A stretch of 64,000 nucleotides of DNA, from contig JAGYIR010000014.1 in assembly GCA_018402525.1 (NCBI GenBank), positions 186,001-250,000 on the forward strand, in the 5' to 3' direction. The stretch is from Crocinitomicaceae bacterium. Its GTDB lineage: Bacteria > Bacteroidota > Bacteroidia > Flavobacteriales_D > Crocinitomicaceae. The notes below the pieces were generated by a model that saw only the letters and a program-made list of their open reading frames with translations, made no database searches and had not been told where the DNA came from. Both the position numbers and the translations under genes were made by a program. Positions 52,401-60,552 of this stretch are shown piece by piece (position 1 is the first letter of the stretch; the number at the start of each line of letters is the position of its first letter).

Positions 52401-54943
52401 TCTGCCGCAGAAATCAATGCATTGTATTCTTCCTTCTTTTGCTCTGCTGCGCCTTGTGCCGCAATTTTCTTGTCAATTTCAGCAATTTTATCTTTCGGAT
52501 AGGTTGGCGCACTGTCAATTGCAATTGCTTCGGTATATTTGGCCTTTGCTTCATTCCATTTTTCAGAACCGAACAACTGATTCCCCGCTTCAATCGCAGC
52601 ATCGTATTTTGCTTTACGTTCAGCCTCAGCAGCTTTATTGCCCATCACTTTGTCAATCTCGGCAATTTTATCATTTGGGTATGCCTGAGAAGCATCAATA
52701 CTCAACGCTTCTTGGTATTTAGACTTAGCATCTGCGTACTTTTCTTTTGCGAATAAGTCGTCTGCAGCTTTGACCGCAGCGTCATAATTTGCCTTTTTCT
52801 CAGCTAATGCTTTGGCTTCTGCTTGAATTTTGTCAATTTCAGCAATACGCTCTGCCGGTAATGATTGCGTATCATCTACAGCAATCGCCTCTTTATATTT
52901 TGCCTTGGCTTTCTCCCATTCTGATTCACCAAACAATTTATTGGCAGCCGTTATGATATCGTCGTATTTCTTTTGTTTTTTAGCTGCATCTGCTAAACCA
53001 ATTTGGATACTGTCAATTTCAGCAATCTTTGTCGCTGGATAGTCTTGCGTATTATCCAACGCCATTGCATCTCGGTATTTCGATTTAGCATCTGCCCAAT
53101 TTTCATCTTTAAACAATTGATCTGCGGCTTGAATGGCTGCCTCGTATTCTGCTTTCTTTTTATCCTTCGCTGCTGCTTCCGCCTGTAACTTCTCGATTTC
53201 AACAATGCGCTGAGATGGGTAGGTTTGGGTGTTGTCAAACGTCATTGCCTCTCGGTATTTAGCTTTTGCTTCCTCCCATTTTGCTTCATTGAACAAATTA
53301 TTACCGGCTTCAACTGCCGCATCATAATTCGCCTTCCGTTCATTTGCTTGCGCCAATTCAGCCTGAATTTTCTTTATCGCTTCAATTTTTACATTTACCT
53401 CTGGGGATTCCTTAATTTGAATCGCTTCTTGGTATTTTGCAATGGCTTCATCATACTTTTTTGCAGTATTTGCCTGATCTCCCTCAGTGATAAGTTTCTT
53501 AAACTTCTCTTCTTGTGCGGCCAAATTTTTCGATTCTTCGATTTTCTGGTCAATCAGCTTCAGTTTCTCTTTAGCAGTTGCATTCTCAACATCTAGTCCA
53601 AGTACCTCGTTGTACTTACCCTTTGCTTCTTCCCATTTTGAGGCGACAAAAGACGCATTTCCTTCAGAAAGTAATTTTTCTATTTTCGCTAGACGTTCCT
53701 TCTCTGCCTTGGCTTCATTGATCTTGGTATCGCACATCTCAATTCTTCCTTTCGCATAGGTCGAAGCGCTTTCAATCGCTAATGCCTCTTGGTACTTTCC
53801 TTTTGCTTCTGCATATTTTTCATCCGTAAAAAGCTGATCCCCTGCAGCAATGGCATCGTCGTACTTTTGCTTTACCGCCTCTTTTTCGGCTTGAGCAGCC
53901 AATTTACCGTCCAATTCGGCCAATTTATCTTTAGGATACTGCTCGGAAGGTTTTAATTTCGATGCTTCAACATATTTATCGCGCGCAGCTTTCATACTGT
54001 TTTGCTTCATGAAGCCATCGGCTGCCTTAATCGCTGCGTTGTACTTTTCTTGATTTTCAGCCTCTCGCTTCTGATCTTCAATCTGCTTGTTCAGTGCTGC
54101 AATTTGATCCTTTGGATATTGTTCATTCTTCTCCTCCAAAGCCGCTTCATACTTCGTTACAGCTTCGACCAACTTGCCTTGTCCCTTCAAATTATCCGCA
54201 GCCGTAATCAAATTATTGTATTTCTCATCTGCTTGAGCCTGCGCCAATTCTTGTGCTTTATTCGCTTGAATCAACGCATCCAATTCAATAATTTTATCGG
54301 CTGGATATTTTTCCGTTGGCTTGTACATGAGCGCTTCCTCGTACATTCCCAATGCCTTTTCATACGACTTACTGTTGTAAAATGCGTCTGCCTTTTTAAT
54401 CGCGTCTTGGTACTTTATCTCCGCTTGAGCTTTGTCTTTTTCGGCCTTATCAAGCAAATCAAGAATTTGTTTACTTACACGAGTGCTTTCAACTTGATCC
54501 AAATTCACCGTTAAATTCCTTGTATTCCAATCAAAAGATGCCACTGGTTGAGTGTTCAAAAAGGAGAAATCAACATTGTCGCGGTTTTTAAACAAACTCA
54601 TACTCAAATCCTCCACTGGTCGAAAATCAGTTCCTGCTGGGATATCCTCTTCATTCAGTGCCGAAAGATTGAATTGCACAAATTTGGATACAAAACCAGC
54701 CTTGCTAAAAACAACTTTAAAAGGGGTTCTATAACTAACGGGACTTTTGAGTGCATATTTCCCGTTGGAAGCAGTTGTGGTCGAAGCAACGGTAGTTCCT
54801 CCTTGAATAATAGAGACGGTTACACCTGCTTCTCGTTTGCCAATATCAAGGTTATCGACTTGTCCTTTAAAGTCAAAAACAATCTGTTGTGACCAAGAAA
54901 AACTCGTCACAAAAACAAACAGAATAAAGGCAATATTTCTCAT
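49397..54943 (-). CDS. 1848-residue secreted TPR-repeat protein with 21 tandem ~60-residue units
   Basis: A very large exported protein. Signal peptide MRNIAFILFVFVTSFSWSQ, then a carboxypeptidase-regulatory-like beta-sandwich (about 20-110). From 175 to about 1415 there are 21 helical units with starts near 178, 242, 300, 360, 420, 480, 539, 600, 660, 720, 780, 840, 893, 953, 1012, 1071, 1130, 1183, 1243, 1307 and 1366. Each unit is TPR-like: YDAAIxAGDxLF, then KWEEAKxKYxEALAI, then YPxxKIAEID and a charged linker. Residues 1440-1770 are a charged, Gln/Asn-rich, probably coiled region. The last ~80 residues (YPEGVSQESFTQNDQDG ... RRIVVINGHADVYVRT ... GITYSKNGTPSLS) form a small beta cap. The repeats are near-identical in DNA, explaining long open frames on the other strand. 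Likely a periplasmic or outer-membrane scaffold. Overlaps apbE by 50 bases. Confidence 0.88.
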   Translation of the reverse strand: MRNIAFILFVFVTSFSWSQQIVFDFKGQVDNLDIGKREAGVTVSIIQGGTTVASTTTASNGKYALKSPVSYRTPFKVVFSKAGFVSKFVQFNLSALNEEDIPAGTDFRPVEDLSMSLFKNRDNVDFSFLNTQPVASFDWNTRNLTVNLDQVESTRVSKQILDLLDKAEKDKAQAEIKYQDAIKKADAFYNSKSYEKALGMYEEALMYKPTEKYPADKIIELDALIQANKAQELAQAQADEKYNNLITAADNLKGQGKLVEAVTKYEAALEEKNEQYPKDQIAALNKQIEDQKREAENQEKYNAAIKAADGFMKQNSMKAARDKYVEASKLKPSEQYPKDKLAELDGKLAAQAEKEAVKQKYDDAIAAGDQLFTDEKYAEAKGKYQEALAIESASTYAKGRIEMCDTKINEAKAEKERLAKIEKLLSEGNASFVASKWEEAKGKYNEVLGLDVENATAKEKLKLIDQKIEESKNLAAQEEKFKKLITEGDQANTAKKYDEAIAKYQEAIQIKESPEVNVKIEAIKKIQAELAQANERKANYDAAVEAGNNLFNEAKWEEAKAKYREAMTFDNTQTYPSQRIVEIEKLQAEAAAKDKKKAEYEAAIQAADQLFKDENWADAKSKYRDAMALDNTQDYPATKIAEIDSIQIGLADAAKKQKKYDDIITAANKLFGESEWEKAKAKYKEAIAVDDTQSLPAERIAEIDKIQAEAKALAEKKANYDAAVKAADDLFAKEKYADAKSKYQEALSIDASQAYPNDKIAEIDKVMGNKAAEAERKAKYDAAIEAGNQLFGSEKWNEAKAKYTEAIAIDSAPTYPKDKIAEIDKKIAAQGAAEQKKEEYNALISAADGLFAQSKWEDAKAKYKEALAIDAAEVYPVEKIAEIDNKLSKMAQVNALLAEGKSLFDQNKLKDALSKYQEVLAIDGNKTAAKTQIEAINAKLSAQDSEAEKLANFNKLKTEGYALADQKDYPGAINKLEQALQIKSDQEVKTKIDELNAVLTSLNEKKGLEEKYNALMADGEAKTASNDYSGAINKYKEALTLKPSEALPKQKIADLEALIRDANAQKATDEKYQAAMKKGDDLMSQKRYLDAIQEYNNALTIKPDEQEPVDKAAEAERLEKAKGSDVDEQYEKILTVAQTKIESKEYTKAIELLNRAISLKPGDTRPQELLNEIAELQRQDAVYNDLMKKGDALASSKKYEEAKSKYQEALAAKPLESEPKDKIEEMDRLISESSSAEETEKLYNEYMRKGDSERSSKEYVMALSQFQNALSVKPGDVAAHNKIKEIQQILDDIANSQAANVELMNKFNALVKDADGQFAAEDYLKAKSIYEEALQLIPSNSYVAKQIEECVMLERRKSNMERDREYQKIIDVADKNFMMGDYEKSRDYFKRASGLRVNDPYPRKKLAEIDAILNPVVVDSGKLEDLGDPYDNSIMDGQALLLKAEEERKLIKKTKIQRKQNKISESESELTTAKTQQHYDNTNEIYQVQMQITRDAGESDLGRQLTVDALRQSELELQEVDRTNLNFEQSENQTDQQAISTVVKNSAIVYGEKEVVYQENTDKMNRYRTVEANADTEKNRANYISNIDSDQTITGVRIQVEENTIESDKYRVGNTELIKVENKELADANVASYNGEMEKYLKNKSKIEYEVNANTGIEEIAKEAHVKKVDYVNTMDKKAMSQNVEAHKGDLEERQDATKSIHNVYAGIQTKAKDEAEKQEVNSNKLVDVNKTLQASDANRNIGQQEKHYDNMAELSKVANTPIKHDKVANSLGEEYPEGVSQESFTQNDQDGLMKAIITRRIVVINGHADVYVRTQTLNGITYSKNGTPSLSHVWQKETQDPSLKRHY

Positions 54944-55057
54944 ATCGTATTATTTAAACGAAGTTCTGTACAACGAGTTACAGATTTGGTTTAAATTTGA
55001 CTGTAATTATTATTACAAATATGGTTAAAATAGTTCAGAATAGCAGTCAATTCGGTC

Positions 55058-56215
55058 ATGGTAAATAGTGAAAAAATCAGTTACTGGGAATTAAAATCCA
55101 TTTTCAAAGGTGTTGATCACGTAGTAATTGGCGCAGGAATAGTCGGTTACAGTACAGCGCTCACCTTAAAAAAACTGAATAAAAATGCGAAGGTACTGAT
55201 TCTTGAGAGGGGTGTTTTACCTTTTGGCGCAAGTTCCAAAAATGCTGGTTTTGCGTGTTTTGGGAGTGCCACTGAGATTTACAATGATTTACAGAACATC
55301 CCGGAACATGAAGTCTGGTCGACCGTGAAAAAACGCTGGGAAGGATTAAAGCACCTGCGGAACCTATTTGGTGATGATGTACTAAAGTTTGAACGGCTCG
55401 GATCTTGGGATTTGATTACGGATAATGAGCGTTCTGTTTATGAACAAACCATCGAATTATTGCCTTATCTCAACCAAAAGATGGAAGAAATCACAGGCGA
55501 GAAGAACGTTTACACGGTTGACAGCAACATTGGTGAACGATTCGGATTTCAAACTATAACCACAAGTATTTCAAACCGGTTAGAGGGTCAAATCGATACT
55601 GCTTCGATGAACTCAGCATTCTACAAAGCAGTTGTAGCGGCTGATATTCATGTGTTATTTGGAACCGAAGTAAAATCTGTGGTTTCTTTAGAAAATGGCG
55701 CTAAAGTACTTCTAGCTGATGGTGAACTAGTTGCAAAAACAGTTTCCATTTGTACCAACGGATTTGCAAAGCAATTTCTGAGCGATGAAGACGTTAAGCC
55801 TGCTCGTGCACAGGTTTTGATCACCAAACCAATAGCCAACCTCCAGTTAAAAGGTACATTTCATTACGATTCAGGATTTTACTATTTCCGAAACATCGAC
55901 AATCGCGTGCTTTTCGGTGGAGGAAGAAACATCGATATCGAAGGAGAAACAACAACAGAAGTTGCAACAACTTCAAAAATCATTGCTCATTTAGAACACC
56001 TGTTGCAAACCGTAATTTTGCCAGATACACCCTTTGAAATTGAACACAGGTGGGCGGGAATCATGGGCGTCGGCGCCTCAAAACAACCGATTGTGAAAAA
56101 AGTTGCCCCTTCCATTTATTGCGCTGTTCGACTTGGAGGAATGGGCGTTGCCATTGGTTCGTTAGTCGGAAAGGAGCTTGCCCAATTAATAAATCAACAC
56201 CTCGATCCGCATTAA
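55058..56215 (+). CDS. FAD-dependent oxidoreductase, DAO family
   Basis: A 385-residue flavoenzyme of the D-amino-acid-oxidase (DAO) family, which oxidises amino-group or related substrates such as glycine, sarcosine, proline or D-amino acids. The Rossmann motif is VIGAGIVGYSTALTLKKL with ILERG ending the second strand, SSKNAGFACFGSATEIYNDL follows, and a C-terminal substrate lid region contains RVLFGGGRNIDIEGETT and HRWAGIMGVGASKQPIVKK. The last helix (VRLGGMGVAIGSLVGKELAQL) closes the FAD site. It is 43 bases upstream of gcvT, so glycine or sarcosine metabolism is plausible, but the substrate is not proven. Divergent from the TPR-repeat gene. Confidence 0.85.
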   Translation: MVNSEKISYWELKSIFKGVDHVVIGAGIVGYSTALTLKKLNKNAKVLILERGVLPFGASSKNAGFACFGSATEIYNDLQNIPEHEVWSTVKKRWEGLKHLRNLFGDDVLKFERLGSWDLITDNERSVYEQTIELLPYLNQKMEEITGEKNVYTVDSNIGERFGFQTITTSISNRLEGQIDTASMNSAFYKAVVAADIHVLFGTEVKSVVSLENGAKVLLADGELVAKTVSICTNGFAKQFLSDEDVKPARAQVLITKPIANLQLKGTFHYDSGFYYFRNIDNRVLFGGGRNIDIEGETTTEVATTSKIIAHLEHLLQTVILPDTPFEIEHRWAGIMGVGASKQPIVKKVAPSIYCAVRLGGMGVAIGSLVGKELAQLINQHLDPH

Positions 56216-56231
56216 CTTGTGACAATAATAT

Positions 56232-56239
56232 TAACTTTG
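56232..56239 (+). promoter_or_regulatory. Promoter -7 box TAACTTTG ahead of gcvT
   Basis: An exact TAnnTTTG match 19 bases ahead of the gcvT ATG at 56259, in the short gap after the DAO gene. It suggests gcvT has its own start site, with a very short leader. Confidence 0.45.
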
Positions 56240-56258
56240 AAAAAAATTAAAATTGACT

Positions 56259-57347
56259 ATGAAAAACACTGCTTTAACAGATAAACACATCGCTTTAGGA
56301 GCGAAAATTGTCCCTTTTGCGGGATACAACATGCCAGTTCAATACGAAGGTGTCACTGTTGAACATCAGACCGTACGTGATGGTGTAGGTGTTTTTGATG
56401 TTTCTCACATGGGAGAGTTTTTAATTTCAGGTGAAACCGCACTTGATTTAATTCAAAAAATTTCGAGTAACGATGCATCAACGTTGACGATTGGTCGTGC
56501 GCAATACAGCTGCATGCCGAACGGAAAGGGTGGAATTGTAGACGACCTCATCATTTATAAAATAAAAGAGCACGAATATTTACTCGTTGTGAATGCTTCG
56601 AATATTGAAAAAGATTGGAACTGGATTTCTTCACATAATTCATTCGGTGCCACTATGCGGAATTTATCAGATGATTATTCTTTGTTGGCCATTCAAGGTC
56701 CTAAGGCAATTGAAGCGATGCAATCATTAACATCTGTTGATCTATCCTCGATCACCTACTACCATTTTGAAGTGGGTGATTTTGCTGGAATTGAGCACGT
56801 GATTATTTCGGCGACTGGCTACACTGGATCTGGAGGTTTTGAGATTTATTGCAAAAACAATGAGGTTGAACAAGTATGGGATAAAGTGTTTGAAGCAGGT
56901 TCAAAATTTGGAATTAAACCGATTGGTTTGGCTGCACGTGATACATTGCGTTTGGAAATGGGTTTTTGTTTGTACGGAAACGACATCGATGATACAACTT
57001 CTCCACTTGAAGCTGGATTGGGCTGGATTACAAAATTGGGGAAGGATGCTGACTTTATCGATAAGGAGTTCTTGGCCCAACAAAAGGAAGCTGGTGTCTC
57101 TAAAAAATTGGTCGCTTTTGAATTGATCGACCGTGGAATTCCAAGACATGATTATCCGATTGTAGATGCGCAAGGCAATGCCATTGGGAAAGTGACTTCT
57201 GGGACGATGGCACCAACCGTACAAAAAGCGATTGGTCTGGGTTACGTTACTGTCGAACATTCAGCTTTGGACACTGAAATTTTCATTGAAATTCGCAACA
57301 AAGGTGTTAAGGCGAAAGTTGTTAAACTACCGTTTTACAAGAAATAA
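56259..57347 (+). CDS. gcvT: Glycine cleavage system T protein (aminomethyltransferase)
   Basis: A 362-residue folate enzyme that releases ammonia from the aminomethyl-lipoyl H protein and makes 5,10-methylene-THF. Marks: [39 protein letters not shown] (conserved N-terminal region, with catalytic-area Asp), [35 protein letters not shown], and the C-terminal GYV and [21 protein letters not shown]. Length is normal. Start at ATG 56259 is preferred over TTG 56253. The glycine-cleavage H and P genes are not in the window. It is followed by a bidirectional terminator. Confidence 0.95.
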   Translation: MKNTALTDKHIALGAKIVPFAGYNMPVQYEGVTVEHQTVRDGVGVFDVSHMGEFLISGETALDLIQKISSNDASTLTIGRAQYSCMPNGKGGIVDDLIIYKIKEHEYLLVVNASNIEKDWNWISSHNSFGATMRNLSDDYSLLAIQGPKAIEAMQSLTSVDLSSITYYHFEVGDFAGIEHVIISATGYTGSGGFEIYCKNNEVEQVWDKVFEAGSKFGIKPIGLAARDTLRLEMGFCLYGNDIDDTTSPLEAGLGWITKLGKDADFIDKEFLAQQKEAGVSKKLVAFELIDRGIPRHDYPIVDAQGNAIGKVTSGTMAPTVQKAIGLGYVTVEHSALDTEIFIEIRNKGVKAKVVKLPFYKK

Positions 57348-57372
57348 TAAGCTAAAGCAATCTAAATCGACG

Positions 57373-57402
57373 AAAGCCATTCACGTTGTGGGTGGCTTTT
57401 TT
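57373..57402. terminator. Bidirectional terminator between gcvT and a lipoprotein gene
   Basis: AAAGCCATTCAC (57373-57384) pairs with GTGGGTGGCTTT (57388-57399) with mismatches in the middle, flanked by A and then T runs. Its T tract reaches the end of the minus-strand gene, so it probably serves both. Confidence 0.7.
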
Positions 57403-57979
57403 ATTTCTCAAAAATAAGGTACCAACTCCATTCGGATGGATCGCCAGTCTCAGTGTTGGGCGCGTATAAAAACAAACCAATTTTAGAATTCGCTTTCGAC
57501 AGTCTGTAAAAGTTTACATTTTGCAGGTTACTTACCGCATCCCATATCGCGGTGTAATCAATCGGAGTTCCGTCTAACTCGTAGTGAATGACTTGAAACA
57601 TGGTACTATCCATTGCCGGCAGTGCTTCATCCATGAGTGTGAAATCAGCAGCGGGAAAAATGGATGCTGGATAACTCATTTGACCTAACGAATCTAGAAT
57701 AATTGAACCGTTAAAAATCAAACCATTGGTTGGTTCGTAGTACACCGAAAGGCCTCCAAAGTCTGCTGGCTCTATGTAGTTGACCTCTAAAGGAATTGAA
57801 TCATTCAAATTACTGTACGATGCCAATTCAATTTGCGCACCGCCTTGAAAAGTAGTGGTTTGGTAGTCCAACTTTAACAACATCATCATTTTTGACACTT
57901 TCGCGTTATCATTTATTTTGTCTTCGCTACAAGCAACAATCAAAAACACACTGACGATTATTGAAACTATCAATTTCAT
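57401..57979 (-). CDS. Putative lipoprotein of unknown function
   Basis: A 192-residue protein starting MKLIVSIIVSVFLIVACSED, a lipoprotein signal with lipobox IVAC. The mature part is beta-rich (LLKLDYQTTTFQGGAQIEL ... EVNYIEPADFGGLSVYY ... NGSIILDSLGQ) and ends SEWSWYLIFEK. I do not recognise the family. It lies 14 bases downstream of the UMF1 transporter gene on the same strand, so it is the last member of the 63.6-57.4 kb run. The stop codon lies inside the gcvT terminator region. Confidence 0.7.
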   Translation of the reverse strand: MKLIVSIIVSVFLIVACSEDKINDNAKVSKMMMLLKLDYQTTTFQGGAQIELASYSNLNDSIPLEVNYIEPADFGGLSVYYEPTNGLIFNGSIILDSLGQMSYPASIFPAADFTLMDEALPAMDSTMFQVIHYELDGTPIDYTAIWDAVSNLQNVNFYRLSKANSKIGLFLYAPNTETGDPSEWSWYLIFEK

Positions 57980-57993
57980 ATTGTTCTGTTGGT

Positions 57994-59325
57994 TTACTCA
58001 GTAATTATTTGTGCTCTTTCAGGCATTCTTTTAGGGACTAAAAATAGCAATATTAATCCAATGACAAAAAAGACTGCGATTGAAATGATGGAATAGCGAA
58101 TGGATCCCATGTTTGCTTCTAGGAAACCAAAAGAAAAGGTACCAACGACAATCCCTATCTTTTCTGTTACGTCATAAAATGAAAAGTAACTTGCGTGATC
58201 TTGGGTCTCAGGTAAAAATTTCGAATAAGTCGAACGAGCCATGGATTGCACGCCTCCCATTACCAACCCCACAGATGCTGCAAGAAAATAAAATTGAAAC
58301 GGTGTAGTCACAACAAATGCCGCTGCGCATACCACAATCCAAATGCACACAGAAATAATCAGGGTATTGATGTTTCCAATAATTCCAGACAAACGGGACA
58401 TGATAAATGCGCCGACAGCTCCTAAAATTTGTATAAGAAGAATGGCAATAATTAAACCGACATCACCTCCACCTTCTGACCAGGAAATTTCCTTTTTAGC
58501 AAAAATGACCGCCATTAGCATAACGGTTTGAACTCCTGTATTGAAAAAGAAAAAAGCGTATAAGTAGCGCTTCAGTTGCTTGATTTGCATGAACTCTTTA
58601 AACACCTTCCTCAATTCTCTAAATCCCTTCCAAACAACTCCTGATTCAACTTTTCGTTTGTACACATTGTTGGGAATAACGCGGTACGTAATTTGACTAA
58701 AACCTATCCACCACAAACCGACTAGAATAAAGCAAACAGGTGTATATTCCTTACCGATGAACATGATGATGGAAAGGCAAATAACCAACAAAATCATACT
58801 TCCAAAATAGCCCATTGAAAAGCCTCTTGCTGAAATCTTGTCATGGTCTTTCGGTTCTGCAATCTCTGGCAAATAAGCATTATAAAAAACGAGACTATTC
58901 CAAAAACCTATACTGGCAAGGAAAATGGAGAGCATCCCTAATTCCAAGTGCGCTGGATCAAACCAATAAAGTGATATACACGAAAGTGCTCCCAAATAGC
59001 AAAAAAATTGCATAAACCGCTTTTTGTTTCCTGAAAAATCCGCAACTCCGGATAACATCGGAGATAAAATTGAGACAACTAAGAAAGAGGCAGAAAGTAC
59101 CCATGAAATTAAAACCGATGAAGAAAGGTGATAGCCAAAAAATTCAACCGTAACCGCTACACCATCTGGCAATGTCTCGTAGCCATTTTGATCCAAAAAA
59201 TGCTGTGTAGTAATGTTATCGTAGAAAATGGGGAAAATGGCGGAGGAAATTACCAGGTTGTACACTGAGTTTGCCCAGTCATAAAAGACCCATCCTCGAA
59301 TTATCTTTTTGTCCCCTTTTTGCAT
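57994..59325 (-). CDS. UMF1-family MFS transporter
   Basis: A 443-residue inner-membrane protein with about twelve hydrophobic segments and the opening KIIRGWVFYDWANSVYNLVISSAIFPIFYDN, the signature (YDWANSAF-like) of the UMF1/Atg22-type MFS family (PF11700). The segment QSMARSTYSKFLPETQDHASYFSFYDVTEKIGIVVGTFSFG is also conserved in the family. Relatives are annotated as vacuolar or amino-acid effluxers; the substrate here is unknown. It starts directly at the stop codon of the LYS1-like dehydrogenase gene, so the two could be coupled and act on a common amino acid. Confidence 0.88.
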   Translation of the reverse strand: MQKGDKKIIRGWVFYDWANSVYNLVISSAIFPIFYDNITTQHFLDQNGYETLPDGVAVTVEFFGYHLSSSVLISWVLSASFLVVSILSPMLSGVADFSGNKKRFMQFFCYLGALSCISLYWFDPAHLELGMLSIFLASIGFWNSLVFYNAYLPEIAEPKDHDKISARGFSMGYFGSMILLVICLSIIMFIGKEYTPVCFILVGLWWIGFSQITYRVIPNNVYKRKVESGVVWKGFRELRKVFKEFMQIKQLKRYLYAFFFFNTGVQTVMLMAVIFAKKEISWSEGGGDVGLIIAILLIQILGAVGAFIMSRLSGIIGNINTLIISVCIWIVVCAAAFVVTTPFQFYFLAASVGLVMGGVQSMARSTYSKFLPETQDHASYFSFYDVTEKIGIVVGTFSFGFLEANMGSIRYSIISIAVFFVIGLILLFLVPKRMPERAQIITE

Positions 59326-60546
59326 CTATTCTTTGCTATACACGAAATCTTCCAGGTACGCATAACTTGCAGTTAACTTTCCGTCCAGCGTTGTCTCGGT
59401 TGCCCTACCAATCATATCCGTAGGATCATCCAGGAAAAGTGCGTCAAATACGTGTTTTATTAGTTCATTTCCAAAATCCTCGGAGGCATCTAACGGCAAT
59501 TCGCACGGCAGATTATCTACGGCCATGACAGCAATAGCATTTGCCTGCATGAAGTCTACCTCTGCTTCGGCTATTGGATCGTATCCATAAATTGGATCAC
59601 TGATTTTACTCGGACGAATCGTGGAAGCGATAGGTCCATTGATATCACATGAAATATCGGCAACAACGGACAACCGAACATTCTCCCTTTTTAAATCATC
59701 GCGCTTAATAATAAAATCTGCCTTACTATCCCAATAGTGACAAGGAATGTACATATCTGTCTTTTCCAAATATTTGGCAAAATCAGAACGGTATTTTTCT
59801 GGTGTTGAATAAAATTCGCTTTTATTGAAGTCGCCACCCGCTTTCGGTGCGTAATAATCTTCCAGCTCAAGATGTGCAAATACTGGATGATCAAACTGTT
59901 GTGATAAAAATTCTTCCGGCGTTACTTCAGTTATTGGCAATTGATCAATAATTTCCCTTGCTCCGTGCCCTACACGTCCGAAACCTGTCAATACGATTTT
60001 AGTATCTGCTGGAAGTGCCACTTTTTTCAGTTCTTCATCAACTTCCTTTCGATTTTTGCATTTGTGCGCAGGTTTTAAATCGTACAGCTGATGCTTCTTT
60101 CCATACGTTAAAAAACCATTGTAAGCACCTACAATTCCAGCGTACCTTCCAAAGCCAATAACACGTTTATTGTGCTTATCCTTTAAAATTTCGTAATCAA
60201 TCAGTTGGATTTTCTTCTCTAAAATAGTTCTGAGCAAATCACGGTTATACGCTTGCTTCTTAAATGTATGTGAGAAGAACATGTATTTTTTGCCAGGAAT
60301 CAAATCTGAAGCGTTCACTTCCTTCACACCAATAATGATATCGCACATCGACAGGTCTTCACTCATTGCAATTCCCTCGTCAATATATGCTTGATCGCTA
60401 TACGCTCGGATTGGACTAGGCTGTACAATTACCTTCACATGTGGATAAATCAATTCCACCTTCTTACACTGCTTTGGTGTCAACGGTACCCGCAAATCTG
60501 GTGGTACCTTTCCTTCTCTAATTATGCCTAATGTTATGCTTTTCAT
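59326..60546 (-). CDS. LYS1-like saccharopine dehydrogenase-family oxidoreductase
   Basis: A 406-residue protein of the alanine dehydrogenase/saccharopine dehydrogenase (LYS1) family. The N-terminal domain starts KSITLGIIREGKVPPDLRVPLTP, like the KExKxPxDxRxxLTP opening of LYS1 and alanine dehydrogenase; TFKKQAYNRDLLRTIL and YEILKDKHNKRVIGFGRYAGIVGAYNGF follow. The Rossmann region is KIVLTGFGRVGHGAREI, and VVADISCDINGPIASTIRPSKI is the family motif near the nicotinamide. Saccharopine dehydrogenase interconverts saccharopine with lysine and 2-oxoglutarate; a role in lysine breakdown or synthesis is likely but the exact reaction is not proven. Downstream of the KdsC-like gene by 6 bases. Confidence 0.82.
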   Translation of the reverse strand: MKSITLGIIREGKVPPDLRVPLTPKQCKKVELIYPHVKVIVQPSPIRAYSDQAYIDEGIAMSEDLSMCDIIIGVKEVNASDLIPGKKYMFFSHTFKKQAYNRDLLRTILEKKIQLIDYEILKDKHNKRVIGFGRYAGIVGAYNGFLTYGKKHQLYDLKPAHKCKNRKEVDEELKKVALPADTKIVLTGFGRVGHGAREIIDQLPITEVTPEEFLSQQFDHPVFAHLELEDYYAPKAGGDFNKSEFYSTPEKYRSDFAKYLEKTDMYIPCHYWDSKADFIIKRDDLKRENVRLSVVADISCDINGPIASTIRPSKISDPIYGYDPIAEAEVDFMQANAIAVMAVDNLPCELPLDASEDFGNELIKHVFDALFLDDPTDMIGRATETTLDGKLTASYAYLEDFVYSKE

Positions 60547-60552
60547 TCACTC

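Noticed and set aside
51106-52756. Long plus-strand reading frames opposite the TPR giant
   Set aside because: They are antisense shadows created by near-identical 180-base repeats; their translations have no signal, domain or conserved pattern.
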